Below, in pieces: positions 40,720 through 52,222 of a stretch of DNA of 64,000 nucleotides; the first letter of the stretch is position 1; each line of letters opens with the position of its first letter. Below the pieces are notes generated by a model that searched no databases, was not told where the DNA came from, and worked only from the letters and a program-made list of their open reading frames with translations. Source of the DNA: Antedon mediterranea (taxonomy: Eukaryota; Echinodermata; Crinoidea; Comatulida; Antedonidae); the NCBI RefSeq assembly GCF_964355755.1, contig NC_092680.1:17957001-18021000 (forward strand), in the 5' to 3' direction. The position numbers were made by a program, and so were the translations under genes.

Positions 40720-41325
40720 ACTTCTCCAAATCATTTAAGCAATATGTTTATTTCCAATTTTTCTATTCACAATTACCCTACATGTTCTAGAACAAATATA
40801 CACATACCTATCCACAACACCAATTATTTTCAAAACAGTATTAGATACTCCGGTCCATCAATGATGAACAGTTTACCACCCCCAATTACAAATGCTGTTT
40901 CAATTTCTTTATTTTCCAAAGAATTAAAACAACACCTAACTACTAAAAAGACAACGATCGAATGTCGCAATTTGATTTATGCTGCTGAACATTGATCTAA
41001 TGTGGTTTTTGAGTTTTATTTTCTGATTCTACAATTTCATTGATCTATTTTTTCCCCTGTGTGTGCGGTTTTTTTTTTGTCATGCTTGTTTCTCTTAATT
41101 TCCACTCTTATACAATATTTATTATATTTGCATAGGCATACCCAGCACAAGATTTCCACATCTTCTCGGGATTATGCCTTCCTCCATGGCCAATTTTCTA
41201 AAATTATCTTTTCTTTTGTATATCCAACAATCATCTTAATCATTATTACTTTACCATTATCATTTCTGTATTTCATTTTGTATTGTATTGCTATGTAGGA
41301 AAATAAATGTCTTTTGAATTGAATT
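40720..41325 (+). mobile_element. LINE fragment, ORF C-terminus and 3' tail
   Basis: An open frame (40744-40995) encodes a reverse transcriptase polyprotein end with NSIRYSGPSMMNSLPP and FSKELKQHLTTKK, then stops. The noncoding tail continues to a TTTTGAATTGAATTGAA 3' repeat, as in several non-LTR families. Confidence 0.65.
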
Positions 41326-41898
41326 GAAATAATGAGAGGCATGATCATTCCTGATGATGATCAAATCAAGATCGAATAGTTGAATCATGGCTTGCCTATC
41401 GTTATTTGGAGTCAGTTTTATGCTATTGCAACTATTTGTTGTATTTTATTTTGATACATTCATAGGCCCATTAAATCTTCGTCAATTTTATTACTTATTC
41501 ATAGTACGTTGATCTACTATATTTTGGAGCCGTGTATTTAATTGATATTTATAAATTTCAAGAAGAAAAGAAAGGGAACTTTACCCGTATTAGAATCGTG
41601 CTTTACTGACTAAATACGTGACTATATAAGTGTTCGCATATGAACATACTGTACTTTAGTTAGTACCTATTGATGTATTTGTTTTTTTTATTTCGTTTAT
41701 ATAGGCATTGCGAGACAAGAAATTTCTATTAATGAGATTATTGAACTGTTTCATTATATCTTAGGCCTATATTTTGTATATTTTTTTGGTTTTGTTTACC
41801 ATTGTACAGACCTATTGATAGAAATTAATCAAATGCACGACATTTGTATTTTTATTTTGAAGAATACAATGTTGATTGATCGGAATCGTACAGTATAC

Positions 41899-42107
41899 TA
41901 AAGCCTGTTTTCCTGTCGACGTTATCCGACGCTATCGTTAACAATAATCGGCGATCTTCTACGTAAACATTGAAATGTTAACGATTTACAGGAAAAGGTA
42001 ATCGCTATCGTTATCATTTCAACTTGATCGTTTTCAAACGATCGTCGTTAAACTTTTAACGATCAACGACGATAGCGTCTACTAATGTCGACAGGAAAAC
42101 AGGCTTA
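41899..42107. mobile_element. 209-bp MITE with perfect-looking TIRs
   Basis: Left TAAAGCCTGTTTTCCTGTCG, right CGACAGGAAAACAGGCTTA. The interior is rich in AACGATCG and GATAGCG inverted motifs and can fold almost end to end. TA or TTA flanks. Confidence 0.88.
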
Positions 42108-42165
42108 ATTTGACAACGTCGTATGCCATAACCAACATTTATGGATGGATAGGCCTACCTTACAC

Positions 42166-43190
42166 TTAAAGGAAAGGAACACCCTAATATCTTACCTAAC
42201 TATTATAAAAGTAACCCTACCAACTTAATATTCAGCACAATTTATGTTTAAATCGGATTTGTAGTTTTCTAGTAAACAGGATTTTAAAGCGGTTTTCAAG
42301 ACATTTGAAAATCGCCATCTTGTGCTCATGGCAGCCTGTTTGTGACGTCAGATACGGCCGACGAAAATTTTAAGATTCGCGGTTGCATTCGGCGCTTCTA
42401 TTGGCTAAGCGAATCCGCTAATATGATTGGCTAATAACGCGACATGCGGTCATGCAGGACGGCGATGACACGGTATGAGCATGCGCTGACTTGGTAAACA
42501 AACCTTCGATCGATCTTTTCTTCTGCAAGCGAATTCGTAAATCTTTCAGCTATTGTTAATCTATTGTTACTTTTATTGCCTAGCTGTTTCAAACGGGGTT
42601 TGGTAGGGGAATTAACTGGCAAACCTTCCAAACGGAGGCTGTTGGTTGACGATGCAGTGTCTACTTTATTTTCGTTCAACACGAGTTCTAGGCCTAGGCC
42701 TAGTAAGGCATACAGTACAGATACACTGGCCGAAAGAACACCATTCTTCGACGGCTTGTTATGCTCGAGAATGTTCTTCTTCTCTTCTTTTTTACTCATC
42801 ACCACGACGCAAAACTAACTCTCTTTCTGTATATTCTGGTTCCAAATTTTCTGAATTATAAAAACTCCAAGCCATATTCCGAAAATATTAGGTATGTTAG
42901 GCTATTTATTTGATTTTATTTATGGTTATATCCCGCACTTCCATATTGAAATACTGTACTATGAGGATGGACGCTTGGATTTGCTTGAATGCGTCCACCT
43001 AATCTGACGTCACATAATTGCTCTTAACCGGTCAAAATGGCGCTGTTCAATTTCCGATATGTTGTCGTTTAAAAGTCTATTTTTTAACTAAATTGCTTAC
43101 TATTGTACCTTGAACCATTGTAATCATGTTTTTATTACATTTATCTATAAGCACAGTGGCACATTTAGCCCAGGGTGTTCCTTTCCTTTA
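42166..43190. mobile_element. 1.0-kb TIR element
   Basis: Terminal repeats TTAAAGGAAAGGAACACCCT and the inverse AGGGTGTTCCTTTCCTTTA. Subterminal regions hold TGACGTCA on both sides. Open frames in the centre (42431-42805 minus, 42564-42818 plus) overlap and match no transposase I recognise; it is probably non-autonomous. Confidence 0.8.
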
Positions 43191-43353
43191 AGCGTGGTTC
43201 CCACTAGCGACGCAACACAAGTGAATTGACCAATCACAAGCGATGGCTTATTCGCTTGTGATTGCTAACTGTCTATAACTTCGCTTGTCATTGGTAAAAA
43301 CGCTTGCGTTGCGTTTACGTCCTATTACGTTCTAGTAGTGGAAACCAAGCTTA
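43188..43353. repeat. Palindromic MITE family A, abutting the previous element
   Basis: Left TTAAGCGTGGTTCCCACTAG, right CTAGTAGTGGAAACCAAGCTTA. It shares the TTA at 43188-43190 with the end of the preceding TIR element. Confidence 0.87.
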
Positions 43354-43464
43354 CCGCCCGGAAGAACACAATTATTTTGGGCTACGCACTTTTTAGGCAC
43401 TGGTCCTGATGGGCCACTGGTTATACTCGCATAAAATCTATTCTTAGATTATAGGCCTACTGTA

Positions 43465-43535
43465 TTTTCTGAAATTACATACGATACGCCATGCGTGTCA
43501 TAGAAGTCTTACTTTCTATTTCATTCAACAATTTA
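43465..43535. repeat. Dispersed repeat shared with the lectin units
   Basis: GAAATTACATACGATACGCC and the following GTCATAGAAGTCTTACTTTC stretch recur at about 54147 and 62391 (there GTTTTATAGAAGTCTTGC). Class unknown. Confidence 0.6.
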
Positions 43536-43626
43536 ATGATTTTGCTGTTGAAAAGTGAGGGGGACAACCCCCCACTAAAAAAATGGGGGACAAGTCCCTC
43601 CGTTCCTCCAGGATCTGCGCCGGTGG

Positions 43627-43702
43627 GTGTATCACTACCATATTTGGGCGCATCACACGTTTTTCTTATCAAACTAGTTTGATAGTGTAGACAGAGCTTT
43701 AT
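43627..43702. repeat. Half copy of MITE family B
   Basis: Only the right half remains, from ATCACTACCATATTTGGGCG to TTTGATAGTGTAGACAGAGC. Confidence 0.78.
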
Positions 43703-43876
43703 TTGTAAACCAAAAGGATAAATAAATTCGTCATTTCGGGAATAGATTTCCGATATAATCAACCTAGAAAATAAGTAGCACTGACTCATCGTGATAATAC
43801 TTGAAAAGATTAATTATAATAAGGTTTTTAAGAAATAGAGTTTTTATCGATTTAATTATGTTTATATATCCGTTGT

Positions 43877-44100
43877 AGTTGGATAGCCGAGTGGTTAGGA
43901 CACTTGACTGTCATACAGATAGACCCGGGTTCAATTCCCGACAATTCCCAGTCCACTCAGCCTGGTTGGAAATACTAGGGAGAAAAAAGGCGGCGTGGAA
44001 AGGAACTGGCCACCCTACCACATTATGCCGAGGCTTAGTACAATGAGTTCATTCCCCTACGTTCAGAATGAATACGGGACTCTTATATATCCGTAACAAA
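43877..44100 (+). mobile_element. tRNA-derived SINE, family G
   Basis: A tRNA-like head GGATAGCCGAGTGGTTAGGA with the B box GGGTTCAATTCCC and an anticodon region containing CTGTCAT (GUC-like) is followed by an unrelated 130-bp body (GGAACTGGCCACCC, GAGTTCATTCCCCTACG). Acceptor arms do not pair well, so it is a SINE rather than a tRNA gene. Confidence 0.65.
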
Positions 44101-45498
44101 GATTAGAAATTGAAACTGACAGAATAATAAATAGGTATAACGTGACGTCATGTTATGATTCAATAGGACTACTTCCACATTAAAATAACCTTTTTTTAAT
44201 CAGAAATTGAAGAAAAAATAATTTTGTTAAGTTTTAATGTAAAATAATAGTTATCCACTTTTGACTAAAAATTGGATCGAAAACAAATTTATTTACCTGA
44301 AAAAACTGCAATTTAACGCAAGAAATAGTAAAATTGGCGGCCAGCCAATAGGTTTTTAGTTGAATTTAACCATTTATTTTGTCATTTTATAAGTGAAAAC
44401 ATTATTTTTTTTCTGTTTTTTTTTTCTACGGAAGTGATTAACTTTATTAAAACTACAAAATGACCTATTTAAAGTCGGATTTAATTATTCTTCATTGTTC
44501 ATGTTTTTGGGGGACAATACATTTTAAAGTATGTCCATAAAATTCAAAATTAAACAAATATTGATAACAATGTCAGTATATTCATTCCTTTTAAATGTAT
44601 ATAACGAATAATTATATTAATGAGATATTTGAGTTGAAACACTGTATATTTAACGAATACAACCTATTTATTTTTATCCACCTATTGTAAAGTACCGTAA
44701 TCTTTAATCCAATTTCGTTGCTTCCATATTTGGTAAATATAGGCCTAGGCCTGATTAGAACTATTGTGTTCTTTTCTATTTTTTTTTTTATATAGTTGTT
44801 TCATTGCAGGACCCTATTGAAAAACAGAAATTTTGTGATCTTTTCTTTTCTTAATTATGTTATCCTGCCTAAATATGTTTTAATAAATAAATAAAGAACA
44901 AATTATAAGAAACCTGTTTACGTTTTATAAATTTATACCATGGCATTAATTTATATATGTTTAGTATATTATATTAGTACCTCTATCTATTCAATTAAAT
45001 AAAAACAAATTTAACCTCTTGTTTAAGAGGGTTAAGGAATATTAGTTGTAATTTTAAAAAAGACATACGAAAGGTGTCTTCTTAAGGAGATAAGATATTA
45101 AAATACATATAAATGTCTTTAAAATACATCTAGAATACATTTAAAATACCTAAAACATACGCCTATTACACAAAATACTGAACTAAAAAGGTCTCTTGAA
45201 TTTCGAATTAAAAATTTAAATTGCTTTTAATAAAAACAATAATTTGATATTGATAATTACTCCACAGATTTCAGACTAATTCGGAAAAGATGAATTGATT
45301 CCAGAATCAGAAGCATGTACATCTTAGCTTCTGGATCTGCTGGTATTTTATGTCTGTTCTCTATACGTACCTCTGAATAATAAATAAATAGAAAAATTAA
45401 TATAGTCGATGACGTTTTCTGTTTTTATTTGTTTTTTAAATTTTTTTTTAAAATAATAGATATTAGAATTTAGTACCATATTTCCTCCCTGCTTTGAT
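44101..45498. other. AT-rich spacer, nothing recognised
   Basis: No coding run, tRNA-like box or TIR pair was found between the SINE and the last exon of the first lectin gene. Confidence 0.5.
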
Positions 45499-47347
45499 TT
45501 AGTGATGTTTGTTGACTTTTTCCATTTCAATGTGGCACACCGTGTCATCCACATAAAACCCATTGCAGCCGTAGTCTCTCAGGCAGCGTATAGCACATCT
45601 CAAATATACAGGCATTTCGGAATGTACTTTCTTATCACCAACAATGTAAAATTCCGAAGTAACTGAATTAAAAGAAAATAGACAGTATTAATTAAGTATA
45701 AAAGACATGATATTAATAGACTTGCCCCAAGTCTGTAGTTATTTCGAGGATTTTTTATTTTAGTCGGAAAAACAAGCTCAAGTAGGCTAGTATACGTTTG
45801 AAATGCCATATATGCCAAATTATTTGATCTTTTTACTAATATTGAAGTCATAATTCCGTCGGGAAACCAGACTAGATTAGTAATTATACTGATTACATTT
45901 TATATTAAGAGTAGCTACAGTAGGCTACCGTAGATAACAACAAACGTCGTCGTGTGGACTCTAAAGAGAAATTGAAGAAAAACAAAATGCTCTCCGCCGC
46001 TAAAAACGATTTATTCCAACATTGGCCGGCTAAAAATTGAATATAAATTGGAAAACGAACTGCAAAAAGCTGTTAAAAATATAAAGGTCAATTTACACAG
46101 ATGAGCGGTAGTGGTAAATCGGAAAACCGCGTAGCTTGTCTCACAAAATCTGTACCTATGCTGAGCGGAATCCGCTCTGTAAATCATGGCCATAAGAAAT
46201 AACATTCTGTACTTTTACCGTTACCGCACATCTGTGTAAATTGGCCTTAAGGACTTAGAGTCGACTTAACCGAAGCTCAAGAGGGTTGGTGCCCAGCTAT
46301 TAAGCAAACGCCACGGTATACTAGAAAAAAATGGCTTTACCTCGTTTACAAATTAGGTATGACGACCACAGTTTATCATGGTACGTGCTGTCTTTCAAGT
46401 ATCCATCATCCATTCTACATCCGGCCGATTCGGTGTTATTGATTTCTGGCCGATTTGTATGCCATTTAATAACGTCTGAATCCAGATGTTCTCCTGTCTC
46501 CCATATCCAATTTGAGTCAACATCTCTGTCCAAACCTGCTTCCCTTGAAAGACCAACCACGAAGTTCATATTCGGATAGTGTGTACTCATGAAGTCGTTG
46601 ACGGCTGCAGCCTCATCCGCAGTCGTCAAACTAACCAGAAGTTCACCGTGAGATTCACAGAACTCTCTTGCATCTCTTCTTGTTTCAAAATTATTGTGAA
46701 CCGCGTTCACGATAGTATATCGTGAGCCACTGTATTTAAATACAGAATCACCTTGAATTGGTAAAAAAAACCATTTACAATAATTATTTGAACATTATAC
46801 GACATTCAGTGTAACAAGAGCTCAGACAGTCAATAGTACCTCTCAATTTTAATTTTTAATCCCGTTCGAGTAGGCCTAAATTGTAGAAGCGAAGAAAAAT
46901 CTAAATTGTGCGATGAAATAGTTTCCGCCTCTGCTTAAAAGTGGTAGGCCTAAAACATATGCACTGATTAGACAAGGAGAACAAACTGTTCTTGTTACAT
47001 GAAAAATGATGCTATTTAGCTTGTCCAAATTTCAATTTGAAACTAGGGGAAAAAAAAAACAGAAAATGGACATGCCATTTTAGGCCTAATAGTATTTTAC
47101 AAAAAGAATAAATGTGTATGGGTTCGATTCGGAAAATAATTAAATAATGTGAAAGATGAAAAACAACCGTTATGAGCTTTAAAATACTATCCACGTTACC
47201 GCTTGATAGTACATGTCTATCAAACACCACGTGACCCACATTCGTCAAATAACAAGAATCTATTTGTGTTATAATAAATAATATCTTACCAAAGTTTCCA
47301 TATATGTATACATTAAGTATACAGAAGCATAATACTCTTAGCAGCAT
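45499..47347 (-). CDS. Secreted C-type lectin-like protein 1 with Cys-rich (PAN-like) tail
   Basis: Exons in coding order: 47347-47290, 46751-46341, 45662-45499; all junctions GT-AG, 210 aa. Exon 1 encodes a hydrophobic start (MLLRVLCFCILNVYIYG) that fits a signal peptide. Exon 2 encodes a C-type lectin-like domain: SRYTIVN, REFCESHGELLVSLTTADEA, a VVGLSRE block in the WIGL position, NWIWETGEHL, then KWHTNRPEINN, SAGC and YLICKR. Exon 3 encodes about 54 residues with four cysteines spaced C-x3-C-x5-C-x9-C (RCAIRCLRDYGCNGFY), resembling part of a PAN/apple domain. No EPN or QPD sugar-selecting motif and no clear WND are visible, so calcium-dependent sugar binding is doubtful. Such secreted lectins commonly act in innate recognition; that role here is inference. 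It lies just outside the tandem units that carry its two close relatives. Confidence 0.82.
46082..46250. mobile_element. TIR element (about 170 bp) in lectin 1 intron 2
   Basis: Left TAAAGGTCAATTTACACAGA, right TCTGTGTAAATTGGCCTTAA; subterminal AGCGGTAGTGGTAAA and TTTACCGTTACCGC also mirror each other. Confidence 0.83.
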
Positions 47348-47398
47348 GTTGATGTACTGGTGCTGTTGTTAATTACAACGTAGAATACGATGCAACGG

Positions 47399-47407
47399 TT
47401 TTATATA
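47399..47407 (-). promoter_or_regulatory. TATA box of lectin gene 1
   Basis: The minus strand reads TATATAAAA about 52-60 bases upstream of the ATG at 47347, a spacing compatible with transcription starting near 47375. The two tandem copies have only a weak TATA-like element in the corresponding place. Confidence 0.5.
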
Positions 47408-48180
47408 CAGAATATAAACCAGGGTGTGAAGGTTGGATCAAATGTAATTCAATACGTGTTGTTATTGTGTAGAAAGACAGAAAGACAAATTGCAGTCCTT
47501 GTTGACATATTCATTTGTAAACCAAACAAAAGTATAATTAAGCCATTCAGACAATTATATTTTTAGTATAGATTTCCTATATAATAAACCGATATATATA
47601 TATATATAGTAAACAAAATACTCACAAAGACATCATTAGAAAAAAATAATTAAAATAAGACTTTTTTATGAAATATGGGATTGTTATCGATTTAATTAGG
47701 CCTATATTATTATACCCGTAACAAGTAGAAGTACACATTGAAAACGAAAGAACACGTCTACAACAACCCACTCCACGACGTCGTTTCTAAGACATTAATT
47801 AATATTATTTTTCGTACAAAATGAGGAATCCAATTATACATATATAAAACATTGTATCTATGCATAGAAATGGAAATATTGATTTAATTCAACTCAAGAT
47901 TATTTTTCAGGAAATGTCAATGAAAAACTTCTTTAAAATAATAACTGACAGTTCCAAGCACAAACAGAATGTGTTTGTGTGGAATATGCAAATAAGCCAG
48001 TAATATCGTAAAATAAAATGTACAAAATGTTATGCGCAGTATGATTGCTCTAGTGACATGTATGCGTCGATGATTGACAAAGAAAATATGTTGCTGAACA
48101 ATCTGTTTTTTATTCAAAATCGGATCACGAAAGGTTAATTAATACATGAATTATTTAAATTGCTAAAACTAAAAGTTGTG

Positions 48181-48720
48181 ACGGACGATTCCATAAATGT
48201 TGGAGGCAATTCGGACTATTCCGGATTCTGGACAACTTGTATTTTAGTCCTTAGGCCGTACGTCTAAACTAAAAAACTGATTTTTACCAAATTTAAACCA
48301 CAAATAGATATGTGATCACGGACGATCCATTAAATGTTGGAGGCAATCCGGACTATTCCGGATTCTGGACAACTTGTATTTTAGTCCTTAGGCCGTACGT
48401 CTAAACTAAAAAACTGATTTTTACCAAATTTAAACCACAGATAGATATGTGGTCACGGACGATCCATTAAATGTTGGAGGCAATCCGGACCAGGATTCCA
48501 ATTCTGGACAATTTGTATTTAGTACTTAGGCCGTACGTCAAAACTAAACGATTTTTACCACATTTAAAAAACAGATAGATATGTGTATGTAACGGAATAT
48601 TCCATTTAATTTTGGAGGCAATCCGGGCCAGGATCTTAATTCTGGAACACTTTATTATTTCACTAATTTTAGGCCATAACGTCAAAACTACAATACGGAT
48701 TTAATAATGATTCTTGATCC
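48181..48720. repeat. 137-bp tandem repeat, 4 copies (unit 1)
   Basis: ACGGACGA-type starts at 48181, 48318, 48455 and 48592, an exact 137-bp spacing. The first two copies are most alike; the last two are shortened or diverged internally. Confidence 0.92.
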
Positions 48721-49225
48721 ATTTTCTATTTTACTCCTGGCGGAGTTTGCTCTTGTTTGAATATTATTTGTTCATTGTTCTGGAATATCTCTTTAAACAT
48801 TACCGGTTCTACTCTATAGACAACTTAACTACAAAACAGACTAAACAAGTTCTTATTTATTTTATTTTCCTGAATGCATGAGCACTAATTTTCAAGATTA
48901 TATTTTATAACCCACTAATAAAAATTTAGGCTAATTAAAAAAAAAAAATTATATTTAACTGTAAATCACAACCATTTGTATACATCTGTCTGTTTTTACT
49001 GTTCACCTTTATGACGACATTTATAATTATTAAAAGATTCAAAGTTCAAAGTCATAATGAATTACTATAATTTGATTACACTAAGAGGAGTGAAACAAAT
49101 ATCAAAGCTTGTGATAATAGTTCTATTGCATTATTAAATAACAATAAAGCAAAATCATTTTCACTGCTGTTTCCCATCGAGAGGCAGCCCATAAAGCTGA
49201 AAGAGAAAAGCAGAACAACACGATT

Positions 49226-52222
49226 TTAGATTCTACTAATCCTTTCTGCTTTGATTGAGTGCTGTATGTTCACTTTTCCCATCTCAATTTGGCACCCTGC
49301 ATCATCTACATAAAACCCATTACAGAAATATTCTCTTCTACAACGTATAGCACATCTCAAATAAAGGGCCATGTTCTGTACGCCTACTTTCTCTTCACCA
49401 ACAATGTAAAATCCCGAAATAGCTGTAATACAAGAAGATTAACAGTAATAATTTTTGACGTTTTTTGGACGTTCGACTGTTGATCGTGAGATCGATGTTC
49501 GAATCCAACTCTCGCTGCATTGCTTGTATCCTTAGGCAAGATACTTTACTTTACGTTTGCCTCTCTCCACCCAGGTGTAGGCCTATGCATGAGAACCCGG
49601 ATATGTCAAGACACAACTTTACGCTGATTAATAGCTGCCTTATGGGAGTATGTTTCCGTTTCCATACGTTTGATCAGAAAAGAATGACTGGGGTAATAAT
49701 GTTCAGAGCTTAGAGGTTTCACAACATTAGGCGCTATATAAATCCAGGATATTATTATTGTTATTATTATTATTGTTATTGTTATTGTTGTTGTTGTCGT
49801 CGTCGTCGTTATTGTTGTTATTGTTTTTATTATTGTTATTACTATTATTAAAATAGATGTTCAGTCATCTATATGCTGATTGTAATTTATATTACATATT
49901 AAAGGCAGCAAAGCAATATAAACTCATTTAACCCTATAAACTATTTAAAAAAAAATGTTAAACACGATTTCACAAGGGTAAGACAAACGACAGTAAAAAA
50001 TATGTATATATATAATGACAATAACTGTGGGGTCCAAGCACAAATGTAATTTCTTTGTGTGGAATATGCAAATAAGCCAGTAATATCGTAAAATAAATCA
50101 ACAACGAAACGTAACTATGTACAAAATATTATGCGCAGTATGATTGCTCTAGTGACATGTATGCGTCGAGGATTAATTGACAAAGAAAATATGTTGCTTA
50201 ACATTCTGTTTTTATTTTATCAAAATCGGATCACGAATTATTTAAATTGTTTCAGAAACTGCTAAAACTGAAAGTTACGTTTAAAGACTATTACATAAAT
50301 GAATGTGTTTAATCACGCATGTCTTTGCTGTGTTTATATCGGTTCTATAATATATTTTACTGTATATATATATAAACACAACAGGCACAGAATAAAGGGT
50401 CGGTATCCAACCGAGTTTGAACAATACAATGAAACCCCAAGTGGTCTAATGGTTAGGATATCTGCATATCAAGCAGAAGGTTCCGGGTTCGGGTCTCTGT
50501 TGAGGTGACTTTCTCATTCTCACAGATTTCCTCATCTTTATCGTTTCAAATTAATTAATAAATTTTATATTATAGAACCTAGCTGCAATTATGAGATAAT
50601 TTGGCTCAAGGTCACGAAACTAGAATTACGGTATATGAACTTTACCTCTTTCACATATAATGTATGGTGAAAGCAGACCGCGCACGACCCGGCGATCCCT
50701 CATTTTTCCTCTTAATCTAACTGCGGCCGAGTAGATGCTTCCAACATTTGGTGCTGAACCTTCCCATTCAACAACGTCTGTATCAAGATGTTCTCCCGTT
50801 TCCCATAACCAATTGAAATCAACATATCTGTCCAAACCTGCTTCTCGGGATAGGCCAATGACAAATGTATCATCTGGATAGTGTGTACTCATGAAGTCGT
50901 TGACGGCTGCAGCCTCGTCCGCAGTCGTCAAACTAACCAGAAGTTCACCGTAAGATTCACAGAACTCTCTTGCATCTCTTCTTTTAACTACATTATTCTG
51001 AACCGTGTCCACTACAGTATATCGTGAGCCGCCGTACATAAATTCAGAAACACCTTGAATTTTGTTGAAAAAAGAAAACACTATTTAAATATAATTACAC
51101 TTGTTTAGTTATTATACGATATGAAATGATATGACTTTTAGGAAACTCTCTTTTATTAGGTAATAAAATAGAATAAAATGATCACATATTGTTATTGTAC
51201 TTTCGCTCAAATTTCAATATGTGCTTGCTAATTCAATTATCTTTCTCATGAGTGTTAGCCACTTTCATTTTGATGTCATGATAGGTGATTACCCCCACCT
51301 GCCACCGGACTATACTATAAACATTTAAATTTAGAACAATTATGTAAAAAAATATTCAATTAGAAAATTACGATAAAATGTGTATTTTAAAATTAAATTT
51401 AAACGAGTTAATATTGGTACATTCTTTTAAAACAGAAGGTAATACATTATATAAAATACTAGCAGAATAAATAAAAGAGCGCCGGAAACATTCCAATTTT
51501 ACTTTGTGTATCAGTAAGTCGCCCCTGGAAGCAGCCATAGTCCTCATAGAGCGTATCGGAACAGTGGGAAATCGTTGGGTGATGTATCGAGGGGCAATAT
51601 TGTTCATAGCTTTTAAAGCTAGGCAGCCTAACTGGTAATGCACCCTCTGTGACACATTCATGATGTGTAGAGATGTTAGAAGAATGTGAGCGCTGGTGCC
51701 AGGCGGAGCTTGAAGAACTATTTTGAAGTTTTTGAATCTTGTTAATGTTTGTTTTACTTCCGGTGCCCCAGAGAAGAGCACCGTAGTCAATGTGTGGTAA
51801 AATGAAGGTGTTGTAAAATAAATGTGCTGTACGTTTGTCAAGATATTTTCTAATTAAGTTTGTGGATTTTGAACGAAAGTATAGAGCTCAACTTACTGAC
51901 ATGGGTATGCCAGTTAAGTTGATTGTCAATATGCACACCTCAGTGTTTGTGGTTAGTTACTATTTTGATCGGTTGTGCAGCAATCGATACGTCTATTTAT
52001 GTGTTTAAGCCGCTGATGGACGCCAATTAACATCGCCTCATAAAGACCCATCGTGCTATCTCCGACGTAACCTCTATCATTGTGTCAATAATCACAATGA
52101 TTCTAAGACATCCCACAAGCTCACCACTGTGTAACGGCTCGGTCACACTGATATAAAAATAATATCTTACCTTTTCCATAAATATGAGTTAAAAGAATAC
52201 AGAAGCATAGCCCTTGTAACAT
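49226..52222 (-). CDS. Secreted C-type lectin-like protein 2 with Cys-rich (PAN-like) tail
   Basis: Exons in coding order: 52222-52171, 51053-50646, 49422-49226; GT-AG junctions, 218 aa. Signal-peptide-like start MLQGLCFCILLTHIYG; lectin-like domain with SRYTVVDTVQNN, REFCESYGELLVSLTTADEA, FVIGLSREAGLDR, NWLWETGEHL, EWEGSAPN, SAAVRLRGK, and YIICERG; then a tail with RCAIRCRREYFCNGFYVDDA, spaced as C-x3-C-x5-C-x9-C, ending KAERISRI. The N-terminal half of the lectin domain is almost the same as in gene 1, whereas the segment after GEHL is largely different. The cysteine aligning with SAGC of gene 1 is a valine here. Intron 1 has accumulated a minus-strand LINE piece and intron 2 a SINE and a tRNA-like sequence. 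Expected to be secreted; ligand unknown. Confidence 0.83.
49478..49760 (+). mobile_element. tRNA-derived SINE, family F, in lectin 2 intron 2
   Basis: GATCGTGAGATCGATGTTCGAATCC (broken after TTCG by one substitution from the family B box), GCCTCTCTCCACCCAGG, CAAGACACAACTTTACGC and a GGCGCTATATAAATCCAGG end followed by a (TTA/TTG)n run. The copy in unit 2 is at 57421-57690. Confidence 0.78.
49751..49855. repeat. (TTR)n / GTC microsatellite at SINE end
   Basis: Mixed ATT, GTT and GTC triplets. Length differs between unit 1 and unit 2. Confidence 0.85.
50434..50507 (+). other. tRNA-like sequence (unit 1 copy)
   Basis: TGGTCTAATGGTTAGGATA is a good D arm/A box, TCTGC-ATATCAA-GCAGA a perfect anticodon stem with AUC in the anticodon position, and GGTTCGGGTC a damaged B box. 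The acceptor pairs imperfectly. It is probably a tRNA pseudogene or a SINE head. Confidence 0.5.
51368..51841 (-). mobile_element. LINE fragment, reverse transcriptase C-terminal region, in lectin 2 intron 1
   Basis: A 157-codon open minus-strand frame with LTRFKNFKIVLQAPPGTS, NVSQRVHYQLGCLALKAM, NNIAPRYI and YNVLPSVLKEC, the thumb-to-C-terminus pattern of CR1/L2/Jockey-type elements. It lacks the catalytic RT part. Copy in unit 2: 59633-60095, broken by a frame change. Confidence 0.7.

Noticed and set aside
42431-42805. 124-codon minus-strand open frame as a gene
   Set aside because: It lies inside a TIR element, overlaps open frames on the other strand, and resembles no family; there is no splice or start context to support it.
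43877-43950. Functional tRNA-Asp gene
   Set aside because: The head has good promoter boxes, but acceptor and anticodon stems do not pair well and a SINE body follows directly.
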